Shown here piece by piece: positions 17,597-25,479 of a stretch of DNA of 64,000 bases. Each line of letters starts with the position of its first letter. Position 1 is the first letter of the stretch. The notes beneath the pieces are model-generated. The model saw only the letters and a list, made by a program, of their open reading frames with translations. It did not search any database and was not told where the DNA came from. Where the stretch lies: positions 114,609-178,608 of the forward strand of contig NZ_JMPJ01000071.1 of assembly GCF_000735345.1 (NCBI RefSeq), in the 5' to 3' direction. This DNA is from Ewingella americana ATCC 33852 (GTDB lineage Bacteria > Pseudomonadota > Gammaproteobacteria > Enterobacterales > Enterobacteriaceae). The position numbers were made by a program, and so were the translations under genes.

Positions 17597-18177
17597 CAGC
17601 AAACCTCCACGCGGGTGGTGCGCGGCACTGCAATCAGCTCGTCACCGCAGGTAAACATGAAATCCAGCCCCAGCGGGAAGCGGTGCGGACGGTTAAGCAG
17701 GTATTGGCGCACCGCGTCTGGCAATTGCGGGGTGATCACGCGCTCGGACTCAATGCCCGGCCCAGTCAGGCGCAGCGCAGGGCCGCCACTCAAACCTTCG
17801 AGCTGCACAATCACGCTGGTGGCAAGCTCTGGAGACATTTCGTCGCCGCAAGGGAAAGCCAGCAAGGTGGCGCTATCGAGGGCCGGATCAGCCAGCGCGA
17901 AGCTGACGGAGGAAGGTTCTTCGGTCAGAACCGCGCCAGTGTGGAAGCGCAGGTTTTTACGCAGAATGTCGTCATTCAGCGCGGCGCTTATCCACAACGG
18001 CGTGTCTTGATCAATCAGCGTTAACAGCACGCAGGCGCTGGCAGAGCCGAGCGCGCCGAAGCCCGGAACGGCAGGCAATTCGACGCAGGTTCCCGGTTCG
18101 CTAAGGGCTTTAAGGATGCGGCGAAAGCTGAACTGCGCATCGGCGACGGGATTTTGGAAGCTGGCAACAAGTGACAT
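17596..18177 (-). CDS. phnH: C-P lyase core subunit PhnH
   Basis: 193 residues, beginning MSLVASFQNPVADAQFSFR. PhnH is a structural subunit of the PhnGHIJ core with a PLP-transferase-like fold but no PLP site. Blocks FRRILKALSEPGTCVELP and FPLGLDFMFTCGDELIAVPRTTRVE are typical. It lies 3 bases after phnG. Confidence 0.96.
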   Translation of the reverse strand: MSLVASFQNPVADAQFSFRRILKALSEPGTCVELPAVPGFGALGSASACVLLTLIDQDTPLWISAALNDDILRKNLRFHTGAVLTEEPSSVSFALADPALDSATLLAFPCGDEMSPELATSVIVQLEGLSGGPALRLTGPGIESERVITPQLPDAVRQYLLNRPHRFPLGLDFMFTCGDELIAVPRTTRVEVC

Positions 18178-18180
18178 GGA

Positions 18181-18624
18181 TTACTCTCCGCGAACCAAGG
18201 TGAAGAAGTCGACGCGGCTGGCTGCCACTTCCCGGGCGCGCTGTTCGCGGCGCTCTTGTTGGGTAGCGGCCAGCGGGGCGATCAGAGATTTATGCAACAG
18301 CTCATCCATGCCGTTGACCTGTAACAGCGCGTCAATAATGGCGCACAGTTCGGCATGAGCTTTGTCGCGACCGGCGACATAGCTGTAGCCATAAACGCCG
18401 GAATCGAGCTGCACCACGGCGCGAGTGACGGTCATGTCACCCATTACAAAGCGTTTGCCGGTGCCACCCATGCGGCCTTGCAACTGGGTCAAGCCAGTTT
18501 CTGCGGCGCGCAGGCGTTCAAATTTTGGAGAGAGGTTCAGCGGTTGCCACAGCGCCAGAAGTTCGGCGGGCTGGCTGTGTGCCAGCACTGACATCCAGCG
18601 CTGGCGATTTTCGAGGGCGTGCAT
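18181..18624 (-). CDS. phnG: C-P lyase core subunit PhnG
   Basis: 147 residues, with the E. coli-like core GTGKRFVMGDMTVTRAVVQL and GYSYVAGRDKAHAELCAIIDALLQ. PhnG is a dimeric subunit of the C-P lyase core that helps PhnI in the first, nucleosidase-like reaction. Its ATG follows the phnF stop directly (TGAATG), so it is translationally coupled. Confidence 0.96.
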   Translation of the reverse strand: MHALENRQRWMSVLAHSQPAELLALWQPLNLSPKFERLRAAETGLTQLQGRMGGTGKRFVMGDMTVTRAVVQLDSGVYGYSYVAGRDKAHAELCAIIDALLQVNGMDELLHKSLIAPLAATQQERREQRAREVAASRVDFFTLVRGE

Positions 18625-19353
18625 TCAGTGCTCCATTGTCAATTCAATCATGTCGGCACGGGTCAGCCCGACGGAGTATTCCGCCACGTTGCCACTGCCG
18701 TCACAGGTGTTGAGAGTCCGCACGCACAGCAACGGGGCCTGCGGGACGATTTCGAGTAATTTGCTTTCTTTCGCCAGTGCGCGGCGGGCGTTAATGCGGG
18801 TAGTGCGGCGGGTCAGGGTCTGTTTGATTTCGGTACGGATAAAGTCGTGCAGCGAACCATTGTGGAAATTTTGCAGAGAGGGCCACCAGTCGAGGTCCGG
18901 CAGGTAGTGGTCGATAACGCTGACCGGCACCCCGTTCACCCGACGCAGCGTGCGCAGGTGAATCACCGTGTCGCCCTCTTGCCGTGAAAGGGCCGTTGCG
19001 ACGTGGTCGGTACAAGGTCGCAGCACGGCTAACAATCTTTCGCTGGTGGGGTGACTGCCTTGCTCCAACAGGTTCTGACTAAAGCGGGCCTGCGAGTGCA
19101 GCGGGTAGTCGTAAGGGCGCATCAGGACCAGCGTGCCTATCCCCTGACGGCGTTGCAGCCAGCCGCGTTCAACCAGCTCATCAACCGCGCGACGCAGCGT
19201 GTGGCGATTGACCTGAAAGCGGTCGGCAAGTTGTTGTTCAGGAGGAAGATAGTCGCCACAGCGATAGCCGTTGCGCAGTTCGAGTTCAAGTTCGGCAGCA
19301 ATTTGCTGATATCGCGTGGGGTAACTGGTCGGATGTCTAGATAAGTTCATCAT
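18625..19353 (-). CDS. phnF: GntR/HutC-family transcriptional regulator PhnF
   Basis: 242 residues. The N-terminal winged helix-turn-helix reads YRCGDYLPPEQQLADRFQVNRHTLRRAVDELVERGWLQRRQGIGT; the rest (about 90-240) is a UTRA effector domain. PhnF is the first gene of the phn operon and a probable autoregulator of it. Two adjacent ATG codons (19353 and 19350) are possible; the second matches E. coli, the first has better spacing to GAGG. Confidence 0.94.
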   Translation of the reverse strand: MMNLSRHPTSYPTRYQQIAAELELELRNGYRCGDYLPPEQQLADRFQVNRHTLRRAVDELVERGWLQRRQGIGTLVLMRPYDYPLHSQARFSQNLLEQGSHPTSERLLAVLRPCTDHVATALSRQEGDTVIHLRTLRRVNGVPVSVIDHYLPDLDWWPSLQNFHNGSLHDFIRTEIKQTLTRRTTRINARRALAKESKLLEIVPQAPLLCVRTLNTCDGSGNVAEYSVGLTRADMIELTMEH

Positions 19354-19447
19354 AATGAAAACCTCGCACGGTCTTAACGAGCAGAGAAAAACCTAAAAAA
19401 TTGAGCTGGCGGGGAAGCGATGAACAGAGGGAAATACGCTTTCATAG

Positions 19448-19508
19448 TGCCAACCTCGTTTCGGTGTTGGCATCAGAATGGCCGAGCTAAGTGACAATTT
19501 GGTGAATG
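19448..19508 (-). promoter_or_regulatory. Candidate Pho box and inverted repeat upstream of phnF
   Basis: GTGACAATTTGGTGAATG (19491-19508), read on the minus strand, agrees with the PhoB box at about 13 of 18 positions. Between it and phnF there is the 7-base inverted repeat TGCCAAC (19448-19454) and GTTGGCA (19466-19472), which could be a PhnF operator. Phosphate control of phn operons is well known; both assignments here are tentative. Confidence 0.35.
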
Positions 19509-19576
19509 GCGGGTTGCAGATAAATGAAGAGTGGAAGACAGCTCGCAGGAAAGTGAGAGGGGAGTTTACGGGGCAG

Positions 19577-19595
19577 GAGTGTTCAAATTACACTC
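19577..19595. promoter_or_regulatory. Inverted repeat upstream of ccdA
   Basis: GAGTGT (19577-19582) and ACACTC (19590-19595) form a 6-base inverted repeat with a 7-base spacer about 46 bases before the ccdA start. It could be an operator. Because this CcdA lacks the usual DNA-binding domain, the binding protein is unclear. Confidence 0.3.
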
Positions 19596-19641
19596 AATGA
19601 GGAATAGGAAAAGGTAAGTCTCTCTCACATAAGGAATATGT

Positions 19642-19803
19642 ATGTCTGAAGCAAATAATATGGATTTTCAGCCTGCCGAAAAGCCGGTATTACCCGAAAC
19701 CGCCGCCGAAATTTGGTTGCGCGAAAATCAGCAAGGTCTCGAGGCAGTCAAACGATATGCCGAAGAGAATGGCGCTTTCTCTGATTACCAGCGGGCTTTT
19801 TGA
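19642..19803 (+). CDS. ccdA: CcdA-like antitoxin, lacking the N-terminal DNA-binding domain
   Basis: 53 residues from ATG 19642, preceded by AAGGAA. Residues 21-53 (AAEIWLRENQQGLEAVKRYA then ENGAFSDYQRAF) align with the C-terminal toxin-binding tail of F-plasmid CcdA (RAERWKAENQEGMAEVARF then MNGSFADENRDW). The first 20 residues are acidic and proline-containing and show no ribbon-helix-helix, which normally fills residues 1-40 of a 72-residue CcdA. An in-frame stop 4 codons upstream excludes an extended form. It probably neutralises CcdB but may not autoregulate. Its stop and the ccdB start share one base (TGATG). Confidence 0.85.
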   Translation: MSEANNMDFQPAEKPVLPETAAEIWLRENQQGLEAVKRYAEENGAFSDYQRAF

Positions 19804-20117
19804 TGGAGCAGTACGCTGTTTATGAGAATAAAGGTGGAGGAAAGGCCGCTTATCCTTTTCTGCTGAACATACAGCACCCTCTGGTTGAGGGCATTAGCCC
19901 TACCGTGATGGTTCCTTTAGTTCCGCTGGTTAAGTTAACTGCTTTTCCGCCCAAAAAGCTGTGCCCACTGCTACGAGTGGAACATCAATTCTGTGTTGCC
20001 ATGACACACATGCTGGGTGGCGTTCACTCGTGTGAGGTTGGGGAGCGGGTCAGTCGGCTTGATGGAGAAATTTACGACGTCAAAAATGCCTTTGATTTTC
20101 TACTGAATGGTATTTGA
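19803..20117 (+). CDS. ccdB: CcdB-like gyrase-targeting toxin
   Basis: 104 residues from ATG 19803. It has the CcdB pattern: basic N-terminal strand YAVYENKG, the block TVMVPLVPLVKL (compare RMVIPLASARLL in F CcdB) and a C-terminal helix YDVKNAFDFLLNGI (compare NDIKNAINLMFWGI). The last three residues, which in F CcdB are WGI and contact GyrA, are NGI here; from memory some chromosomal CcdB toxins also lack the tryptophan. Likely role: poison of DNA gyrase held by the 53-residue CcdA. Confidence 0.87.
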   Translation: MEQYAVYENKGGGKAAYPFLLNIQHPLVEGISPTVMVPLVPLVKLTAFPPKKLCPLLRVEHQFCVAMTHMLGGVHSCEVGERVSRLDGEIYDVKNAFDFLLNGI

Positions 20118-20122
20118 ATAAT

Positions 20123-20154
20123 AAGAGAGAGGAGTAAGATTCCTCTCTCTTCAT
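20123..20154. terminator. Hairpin between convergent ccdB and nrdG
   Basis: AAGAGAGAGGA (20123-20133) pairs perfectly with TCCTCTCTCTT (20141-20151). The flanks are T/A-rich (TTATTATT on the minus strand), so it may terminate both genes. Confidence 0.6.
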
Positions 20155-20167
20155 TATCCTCATCACT

Positions 20168-20632
20168 TCACCTCAAGTAATGAATCACCTGATTCGAGCT
20201 GCCGCGCCAGATAAGGGCGGGGTCTTTCAGCTCTTGCACAAATTTGCCATCTACCAACACGTTGATTAACTCGACCACTTGCTGCTGGTCGGCGGTTAAT
20301 TCATCGAGCTTATAGCCGGTCCACATCCAGACGTTTTTGCCGGGGCATTCGGCCTGAACACGTTCTAGCAGATGGCGAACTGCGGACAAATTTTGCGGAT
20401 GCAAAGGGTCGCCGCCGGACAGCGTCAGCCCTTGGCGGGGGATCAATTCGTCTTGCAGGTCGGCAATAATCTTATCTTCATCTTGTGGGGTGAAGGGCTT
20501 GCCTGAGTCCAGTCGCCAGGTGCTTTTGTTGTAGCACCCGCGGCATTCATGGACGCAGCCGGAGACGAACAGCACGCAGCGTGTCCCCGGTCCGTTAACG
20601 ACGTCCACACTGTAATATTGATGGAAGTTCAA
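20168..20632 (-). CDS. nrdG: Anaerobic ribonucleotide reductase activating protein NrdG
   Basis: 154 residues, same length as in E. coli. It uses a TTG start at 20632; reading from there gives MNFHQYYSVDVVNGPGTRC, the same register as E. coli. The radical-SAM motif is CVHECRGC (CxxxCxxC), followed by SGGDPL. It generates the glycyl radical of NrdD. The start is only 4 bases after the nrdD stop, with no strong ribosome site, so translation is probably coupled. Confidence 0.97.
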   Translation of the reverse strand: MNFHQYYSVDVVNGPGTRCVLFVSGCVHECRGCYNKSTWRLDSGKPFTPQDEDKIIADLQDELIPRQGLTLSGGDPLHPQNLSAVRHLLERVQAECPGKNVWMWTGYKLDELTADQQQVVELINVLVDGKFVQELKDPALIWRGSSNQVIHYLR

Positions 20633-20636
20633 AGCG

Positions 20637-22820
20637 TTAACCTAATTGCCCATTTCCCAGATGCTTGACGCGACGTTTTACCTCTTCCTGCTTACCGGCG
20701 TTGAACGGTCGGGCGTCGGGGCTGCCGAGATAGCCACAGACCCGGCGGGTGACCGAGACGCGTGACGGCTCGTGGTTGCCACATTTCGGGCAGGTGAAGC
20801 CTTTGCTGGTGCAGTCGAACTCGCCGGTGAAGTGGCACTCGTAGCACTCGTCGATTGGCGTGTTGGTGCCGTAGTAAGGCACCCGTGAGTAGCTGTAGTC
20901 CCAGACGTCTTCCAGCGCTTTCAGGTTATGTTGCAGGTTCGGGTATTCGCCATAGCAGATGAAGCCGCCGTTGCTCAGTGGCGGGTAGGGGGCTTCAAAA
21001 TCCAGCTTCTGATAAGGGTTCACCTTCTTCTCGACGTCGAGATGGAAGCTGTTGGTGTAGTAGCTTTTGTCGGTGACGCCGGGGATCAGGCCGAACTCGG
21101 CGGCGTCCAGACGGCAGAAGCGGTCGCACAAGTTTTCGCTCGGCGTGCTGTACAGGCTGAAGCCGTAGCCGGTTTCTTCTTTCCACGCCTCGGTGGCCTC
21201 TTTCAGGCGATTAACGATGGCGATGGCCTTCTCGCGCAGCTGCTCGGCGTCGAAAACGTGAGTTTGGTTGCCATACAGCGCGTTGATGGTTTCATGCACC
21301 CCGATATAACCCAGCGAGATCGACGCGCGGCCATTTTTGAAGATAGGCGCGATGTCGTCGTCAGCTTTCAGCCGCACGCCGCAGGCCCCTTCCATATAGA
21401 GGATTGGCGCGACGCGGGCTTTGATGCCGTCCAGCCGTGCAATGCGCGTCATCAAGGCCTTTTTCGCCAGCAGCAGTCTTTGGTCGAGCAAGGCCCAGAA
21501 GGCCGTTTCGTCGCGGCCCGCTTCAAGGGCGATGCGCGGCAGATTCAGGCTGATCACGCCAATATTGTTGCGCCCGTCGTGCTGCATCTCGCCGTTCTCT
21601 TCATAGACGCCGAGGAAGCTGCGGCAGCCCATTGGCGTTTTGAACGAGCCGGTGACCTTGACCACCTGCTCGTAGTTGAGAATATCCGGGTACATGCGTT
21701 TGCTGGCGCACTCGAGCGCGAGCTGTTTGATGTCGTAGTTGGCGTCGCCCGGCTGGCGGTTGAGGCCTTCACGGATAGCAAATACCAGTTTAGGGAACAC
21801 GGCGGTTTTATGGTTTTTGCCCAGACCGGCGATGCGATTGCGCAGAATAGACTGCTGGATCAGGCGCGATTCCCAAGAGGTGCCCAGCCCGAAGCCAAAG
21901 GTGACAAAAGGCGTCTGGCCGTTGGCGGTGTGCAGCGTATTCACCTCATATTCCAGCGACTGGAAGGCGTCGTAACACTCTTTCTCAGTGCGGCTGCGGG
22001 CGAAAGCTTCACCGTCTGCCACCTGCCACTCTTCAGCCACGGCTTTGTGCTTGTTGAAACTCTCGGTCACAAAGGGGGCGAGGATCTCATCAATGCGATT
22101 GATGGTCGTGCCGCCATAAATATGGCTGGCGACCTGAGCGATGATTTGCGCGGTGACTGCCGTTGCGGTGGAAATTGACTTAGGGGTGTCAATTTCCGCA
22201 TTACCCATTTTGAACCCCTTGGTCAGCATGCCTTTCAGGTCGATCAACATGCAGTTAAACATCGGGAAAAAAGGCGAATAGTCGAGGTCATGATAGTGAA
22301 TTTCACCGCGCTCGTGCGCCAGAACCACGTCACGCGGCAAAATATGTTGTTTGGCATAGTGCTTGGCGACAATGCCCGCCAGCAGGTCGCGCTGGGTGGG
22401 GATCACTTTGCTGTCTTTATTGGCATTTTCATTGAGCAGCGCCACGTTGCTCTGTTCGACCAGCCCGCGAATCTCCTGATTCAACCTGCCGCGCAGCTCG
22501 CGCGTCACATCCCGGTCATGGCGATATTCAATATAGGCGCGCGCCAGTTTTTTGTACGGGCCGGACATCAGCTGGTTTTCCACCGCGTCTTGGATCTCAT
22601 TGATATCCACCTGCGATTTATCCAGCAGCGCTTCACCCACTACTTGGGCGACCTGTTGGCAATATTCGGCGTTGTCGATACCTGCCGCACTTGCCGCGCG
22701 GCTTACCGCTTGCTGAATCAGGCTGCTATTGAAAGGCACTTTGCATCCGTCCCGCTTAATGACGATCGGCAGTTGGTGGCGAGTATTGACGGGATCAGAT
22801 TTCAACAGGTCAGCCTTCAC
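20637..22820 (-). CDS. nrdD: Anaerobic ribonucleoside-triphosphate reductase NrdD
   Basis: 727 residues (712 in E. coli; the extra residues are at the N-terminus). An ATP-cone allosteric domain (about 18-110, VIKRDGCKVPF to MSGPYKKLARAYIEYRHDRD) is followed by the glycyl-radical barrel. The radical glycine is G696 in RVCGYLG, 31 residues from the end as in E. coli. Zinc-site cysteines are in CYECHFTGEF and TCPKCGNHEP. It makes dNTPs without oxygen. It is first in an operon with nrdG; paired NrdR boxes lie upstream. Confidence 0.97.
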   Translation of the reverse strand: MKADLLKSDPVNTRHQLPIVIKRDGCKVPFNSSLIQQAVSRAASAAGIDNAEYCQQVAQVVGEALLDKSQVDINEIQDAVENQLMSGPYKKLARAYIEYRHDRDVTRELRGRLNQEIRGLVEQSNVALLNENANKDSKVIPTQRDLLAGIVAKHYAKQHILPRDVVLAHERGEIHYHDLDYSPFFPMFNCMLIDLKGMLTKGFKMGNAEIDTPKSISTATAVTAQIIAQVASHIYGGTTINRIDEILAPFVTESFNKHKAVAEEWQVADGEAFARSRTEKECYDAFQSLEYEVNTLHTANGQTPFVTFGFGLGTSWESRLIQQSILRNRIAGLGKNHKTAVFPKLVFAIREGLNRQPGDANYDIKQLALECASKRMYPDILNYEQVVKVTGSFKTPMGCRSFLGVYEENGEMQHDGRNNIGVISLNLPRIALEAGRDETAFWALLDQRLLLAKKALMTRIARLDGIKARVAPILYMEGACGVRLKADDDIAPIFKNGRASISLGYIGVHETINALYGNQTHVFDAEQLREKAIAIVNRLKEATEAWKEETGYGFSLYSTPSENLCDRFCRLDAAEFGLIPGVTDKSYYTNSFHLDVEKKVNPYQKLDFEAPYPPLSNGGFICYGEYPNLQHNLKALEDVWDYSYSRVPYYGTNTPIDECYECHFTGEFDCTSKGFTCPKCGNHEPSRVSVTRRVCGYLGSPDARPFNAGKQEEVKRRVKHLGNGQLG

Positions 22821-22891
22821 AATTTAACTCCTTTTAGGCGCAATGCCGCACTGCTCAAGGGCTGGAGCCGTATCCGCAGGGAAAGTGCATA

Positions 22892-22940
22892 ACGCTATAT
22901 GTTGGGTTGTTTTTATTAATCGGCCCACAATATATAGTCT
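22892..22940 (-). promoter_or_regulatory. Two NrdR boxes upstream of nrdD
   Basis: ACGCTATATGTTGGGT (22892-22907) and CCACAATATATAGTCT (22925-22940) match the NrdR consensus acaCwATATaTwGwgt at 13 and 14 of 16 positions. They are 33 bases apart, about three helical turns, as is usual for NrdR pairs. The remaining gap 22941-23256 to the divergent oxidoreductase gene is AT-rich; no clear FNR site was found. Confidence 0.75.
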
Positions 22941-23256
22941 ATAAAGAATTCCTGTATCTTTGAAATACGCTTTCCTTTGACCTAAAACAAAGATTCCCCG
23001 CATAAGTTTATTGATTGAGCAAACGACCAAAATGGCCTGATAAATGGCGTAAAAATTGCTTCCTTTTAAGCGAGTTATACAGGTCACATTTCCCTGCAAT
23101 AAGAGGGCAAATCAGCCGGACACGGTTTCGATTTGGTTGATACTTTAGGTTTAAACTGAATTGACCGCTGAGGGTCTACAGGGCAAGACGCGGACATGAA
23201 AAGATAGCCTCAACAGGCAGAGCGATGCCTCTCTTATACCTATTGAGGAAGTGAAT

Positions 23257-23784
23257 ATGTCATCGATTTTAGTGTTAAGCGCCCACCGCACTCCGGACCA
23301 ATCTCGCATCAACAAAGCGCAAGTTGCCGCGCTGCGTGAGGTTCCGGGCATCACCGTGCATGAGTTAATGCGCGAATACCCAGACTATAAAATCGATGTG
23401 GCGCGTGAGCACGAGCTGCTGAAAAACCACCAGCACATCGTCATGATGTTCCCGTTTTTCTGGTACAGCTCTCCGGCGATTTTGAAAGAGTGGGAAGATG
23501 CGGTATTAACCTACGGTTTCGCCTACGGCACCAACGGCACGGCGCTTCAGGGCAAGACCTTGCAGGTGATTGTTTCGACGGGCGGGGATGAAAAGGCTTA
23601 CACGCCAGAGGGTTACAACCGTTACCCGGCAAAAGATCAGCTGCTGCCTTTCCACGCCGTGGCTAATCGTACTGGTATGGATTGGCTGGAGCCGCTACTG
23701 ATCCAAGGCGCGAACAACATGACTGACGAACAGGTTCCTCATCATGTTGAACGCACGCTGGCATTACTGAAGAGCCAGCTTTAA
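23257..23784 (+). CDS. NAD(P)H-dependent FMN oxidoreductase (KefG/NQO1-like flavodoxin fold)
   Basis: 175 residues from ATG 23257, with TTGAGGAA 7 bases upstream; a GTG two codons earlier lies inside that site. The flavodoxin_2 fold shows ILVLSAHRTPDQSRINKAQ (phosphate-binding loop), MMFPFFWYSSPAILKEWEDAVLTYGFAYG (FMN and nicotinamide site) and VIVSTGGDEKAYTPEGYNRYP. It resembles the KefF/KefG ancillary proteins of potassium efflux and soluble quinone reductases, but no kef channel gene is beside it. It is a single gene, divergent from nrdD. Confidence 0.85.
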   Translation: MSSILVLSAHRTPDQSRINKAQVAALREVPGITVHELMREYPDYKIDVAREHELLKNHQHIVMMFPFFWYSSPAILKEWEDAVLTYGFAYGTNGTALQGKTLQVIVSTGGDEKAYTPEGYNRYPAKDQLLPFHAVANRTGMDWLEPLLIQGANNMTDEQVPHHVERTLALLKSQL

Positions 23785-23808
23785 TCGCGCTGGCTCTGGG
23801 CTACTGCT

Positions 23809-25446
23809 TTATAACAAATAGAGGCACTCGTACGGTCGCAGGCAGTTGGCGACCGGCGCATCAGCATAGTTGCTGAAGATAGGTGCCTGCTGGTGGTTAT
23901 CAAGATTGAGGATCTGCTGCTCACCGCTGAGGTTAGCAATCACCGTTAGCTGCTCGCCGTGCCAAGTACGGCGATAGCACCACAGGTGTGGGTTATCCGG
24001 CAGCAGGTCTTGATAATCACCGTGAGTCAGCACCGGCAGCTCTTTGCGCAGGCGAATCAGATACTGATAGGTGTAAAACACCGAATCGGTGTCCGCCAGC
24101 GCCTGTTCGGTGTTGATTTGGGTGTAATTCTCGCTCGGGGTGATCCACGGCGTGCCGGTGGTGAAGCCCGCATTGGCCGAGGCGTCCCACTGCATTGGCG
24201 TACGGCCATTGTCGCGGGATTTCGAGGCCAAAATCTCCAGCAGTTCTGCCTCGTTTCGGCCACTGGCCTTCAACTCAGCAAACATATTCAGGCTTTCCAC
24301 ATCGCGGTATTGCTCAAGATGCTGATAGCCCGGATTGGTCATCCCCAGCTCTTCACCCTGATAGATGTAAGGCGTGCCCTGCATGCCGTGCAGCACCATC
24401 GCCAGCATCTTGGCGGCAGGCACGCGCAGCTTACCATTTTCACCAAAGCGGCTCACAATACGCGGCTGGTCGTGGTTACACCAGAACAGCGCGTTCCACG
24501 CGTGGCCGTGCATCCCTTGCTGCCACTCATTGAAAATCTGCTTGAGCTGCACGAAATCTGGCGCGGCCTTGGTCCACTTCTCACCGTTAGGATAATCCAC
24601 TTTCAGGTGGTGGAAGTTGAAGGTCATCGACAGCTCGCTGCCGTCATTGGCGGCGTATTTGCGACAGTGCTCTAGCTTGGTTGACGACATCTCGCCGACG
24701 GTCATCAGGCCCAGCGGCTTGAAGACGTCACGGCTGAATTCTTGTAGGAACTCGTGAATGCGCGGGCCGTCGGTGTAGAAACGGCGGCCATCGCCGATGT
24801 CGTCGGACGGGAAATCTTGCTGTTTGGAAATCAGGTTGATCACGTCGAGACGCAGGCCATCCACCCCTCTTTCCGCCCAGAATTGGCAGATCTTTTTCAG
24901 CGCTTCGCGAACCGGCGGGTGTTCCCAGTTAAGGTCCGCCTGCTCGCTGGCGAACAGATGCAGATAGTACTGCTCGCTCGCCTCGTGCCACTGCCATGCG
25001 CCGCCGCCAAACTTGGAACGCCAGTTGTTTGGCGGGCCTCCGGCGCTGTCGGCATCGCGCCAGATGTAGTAATCGCGATAAGGACTGGCGGGATCTTGTG
25101 CCTGTTTAAACCACTCGTGATGGGTCGATGAGTGGTTAAACACCATGTCCATAACAATGCGGATCCCGCGGCGATGGGCTTCGGTGGTTAAATTTTCGAA
25201 ATCTTCCAGCGTACCGTAATCCGGGTCGATAGCGCAGTAGTCGGCCACGTCGTAGCCGTTATCAACCTGCGGAGAAACGTACATTGGCGTTATCCACAGC
25301 GCATCAACGCCGAGGGTTTTCAGGTAGTCCAGACGGCGGGTGATACCGTTGATATCCCCCATGCCGTTGCCGGTGGTGTCCTGAAAACTCTTCGGGTAAA
25401 TCTGGTAAATCACGCCGTTTTTCCACCACGGCAATTCACTGCTCAT
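23809..25446 (-). CDS. treC: Trehalose-6-phosphate hydrolase TreC
   Basis: 545 residues, glycoside hydrolase family 13. Catalytic motifs in order: MDMVFNHSS, GLRLDVINLI (nucleophile aspartate), LMTVGEMSS (acid/base glutamate) and WCNHDQPRIVSRF (third acid). It splits cytoplasmic trehalose 6-phosphate into glucose and glucose 6-phosphate. It follows treB by 33 bases in one operon. Confidence 0.97.
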   Translation of the reverse strand: MSSELPWWKNGVIYQIYPKSFQDTTGNGMGDINGITRRLDYLKTLGVDALWITPMYVSPQVDNGYDVADYCAIDPDYGTLEDFENLTTEAHRRGIRIVMDMVFNHSSTHHEWFKQAQDPASPYRDYYIWRDADSAGGPPNNWRSKFGGGAWQWHEASEQYYLHLFASEQADLNWEHPPVREALKKICQFWAERGVDGLRLDVINLISKQQDFPSDDIGDGRRFYTDGPRIHEFLQEFSRDVFKPLGLMTVGEMSSTKLEHCRKYAANDGSELSMTFNFHHLKVDYPNGEKWTKAAPDFVQLKQIFNEWQQGMHGHAWNALFWCNHDQPRIVSRFGENGKLRVPAAKMLAMVLHGMQGTPYIYQGEELGMTNPGYQHLEQYRDVESLNMFAELKASGRNEAELLEILASKSRDNGRTPMQWDASANAGFTTGTPWITPSENYTQINTEQALADTDSVFYTYQYLIRLRKELPVLTHGDYQDLLPDNPHLWCYRRTWHGEQLTVIANLSGEQQILNLDNHQQAPIFSNYADAPVANCLRPYECLYLL

Positions 25447-25479
25447 CGTCTTATCCTTTTCTTAATGCGTCATCTTTTA

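Noticed and set aside
16541-18010. A 489-codon open frame on the plus strand
   Set aside because: It lies wholly opposite phnJ, phnI and phnH, which have strong family matches; it shows no recognisable domain and comes from GC-rich third positions of the real genes.
20928-22178. A 416-codon open frame on the plus strand
   Set aside because: Antisense to nrdD, no ribosome site or family motif.
23008-23030. TTGATTGAGCAAAC as an FNR site for nrdD
   Set aside because: Only one half-site fits; the second half does not match on either strand.
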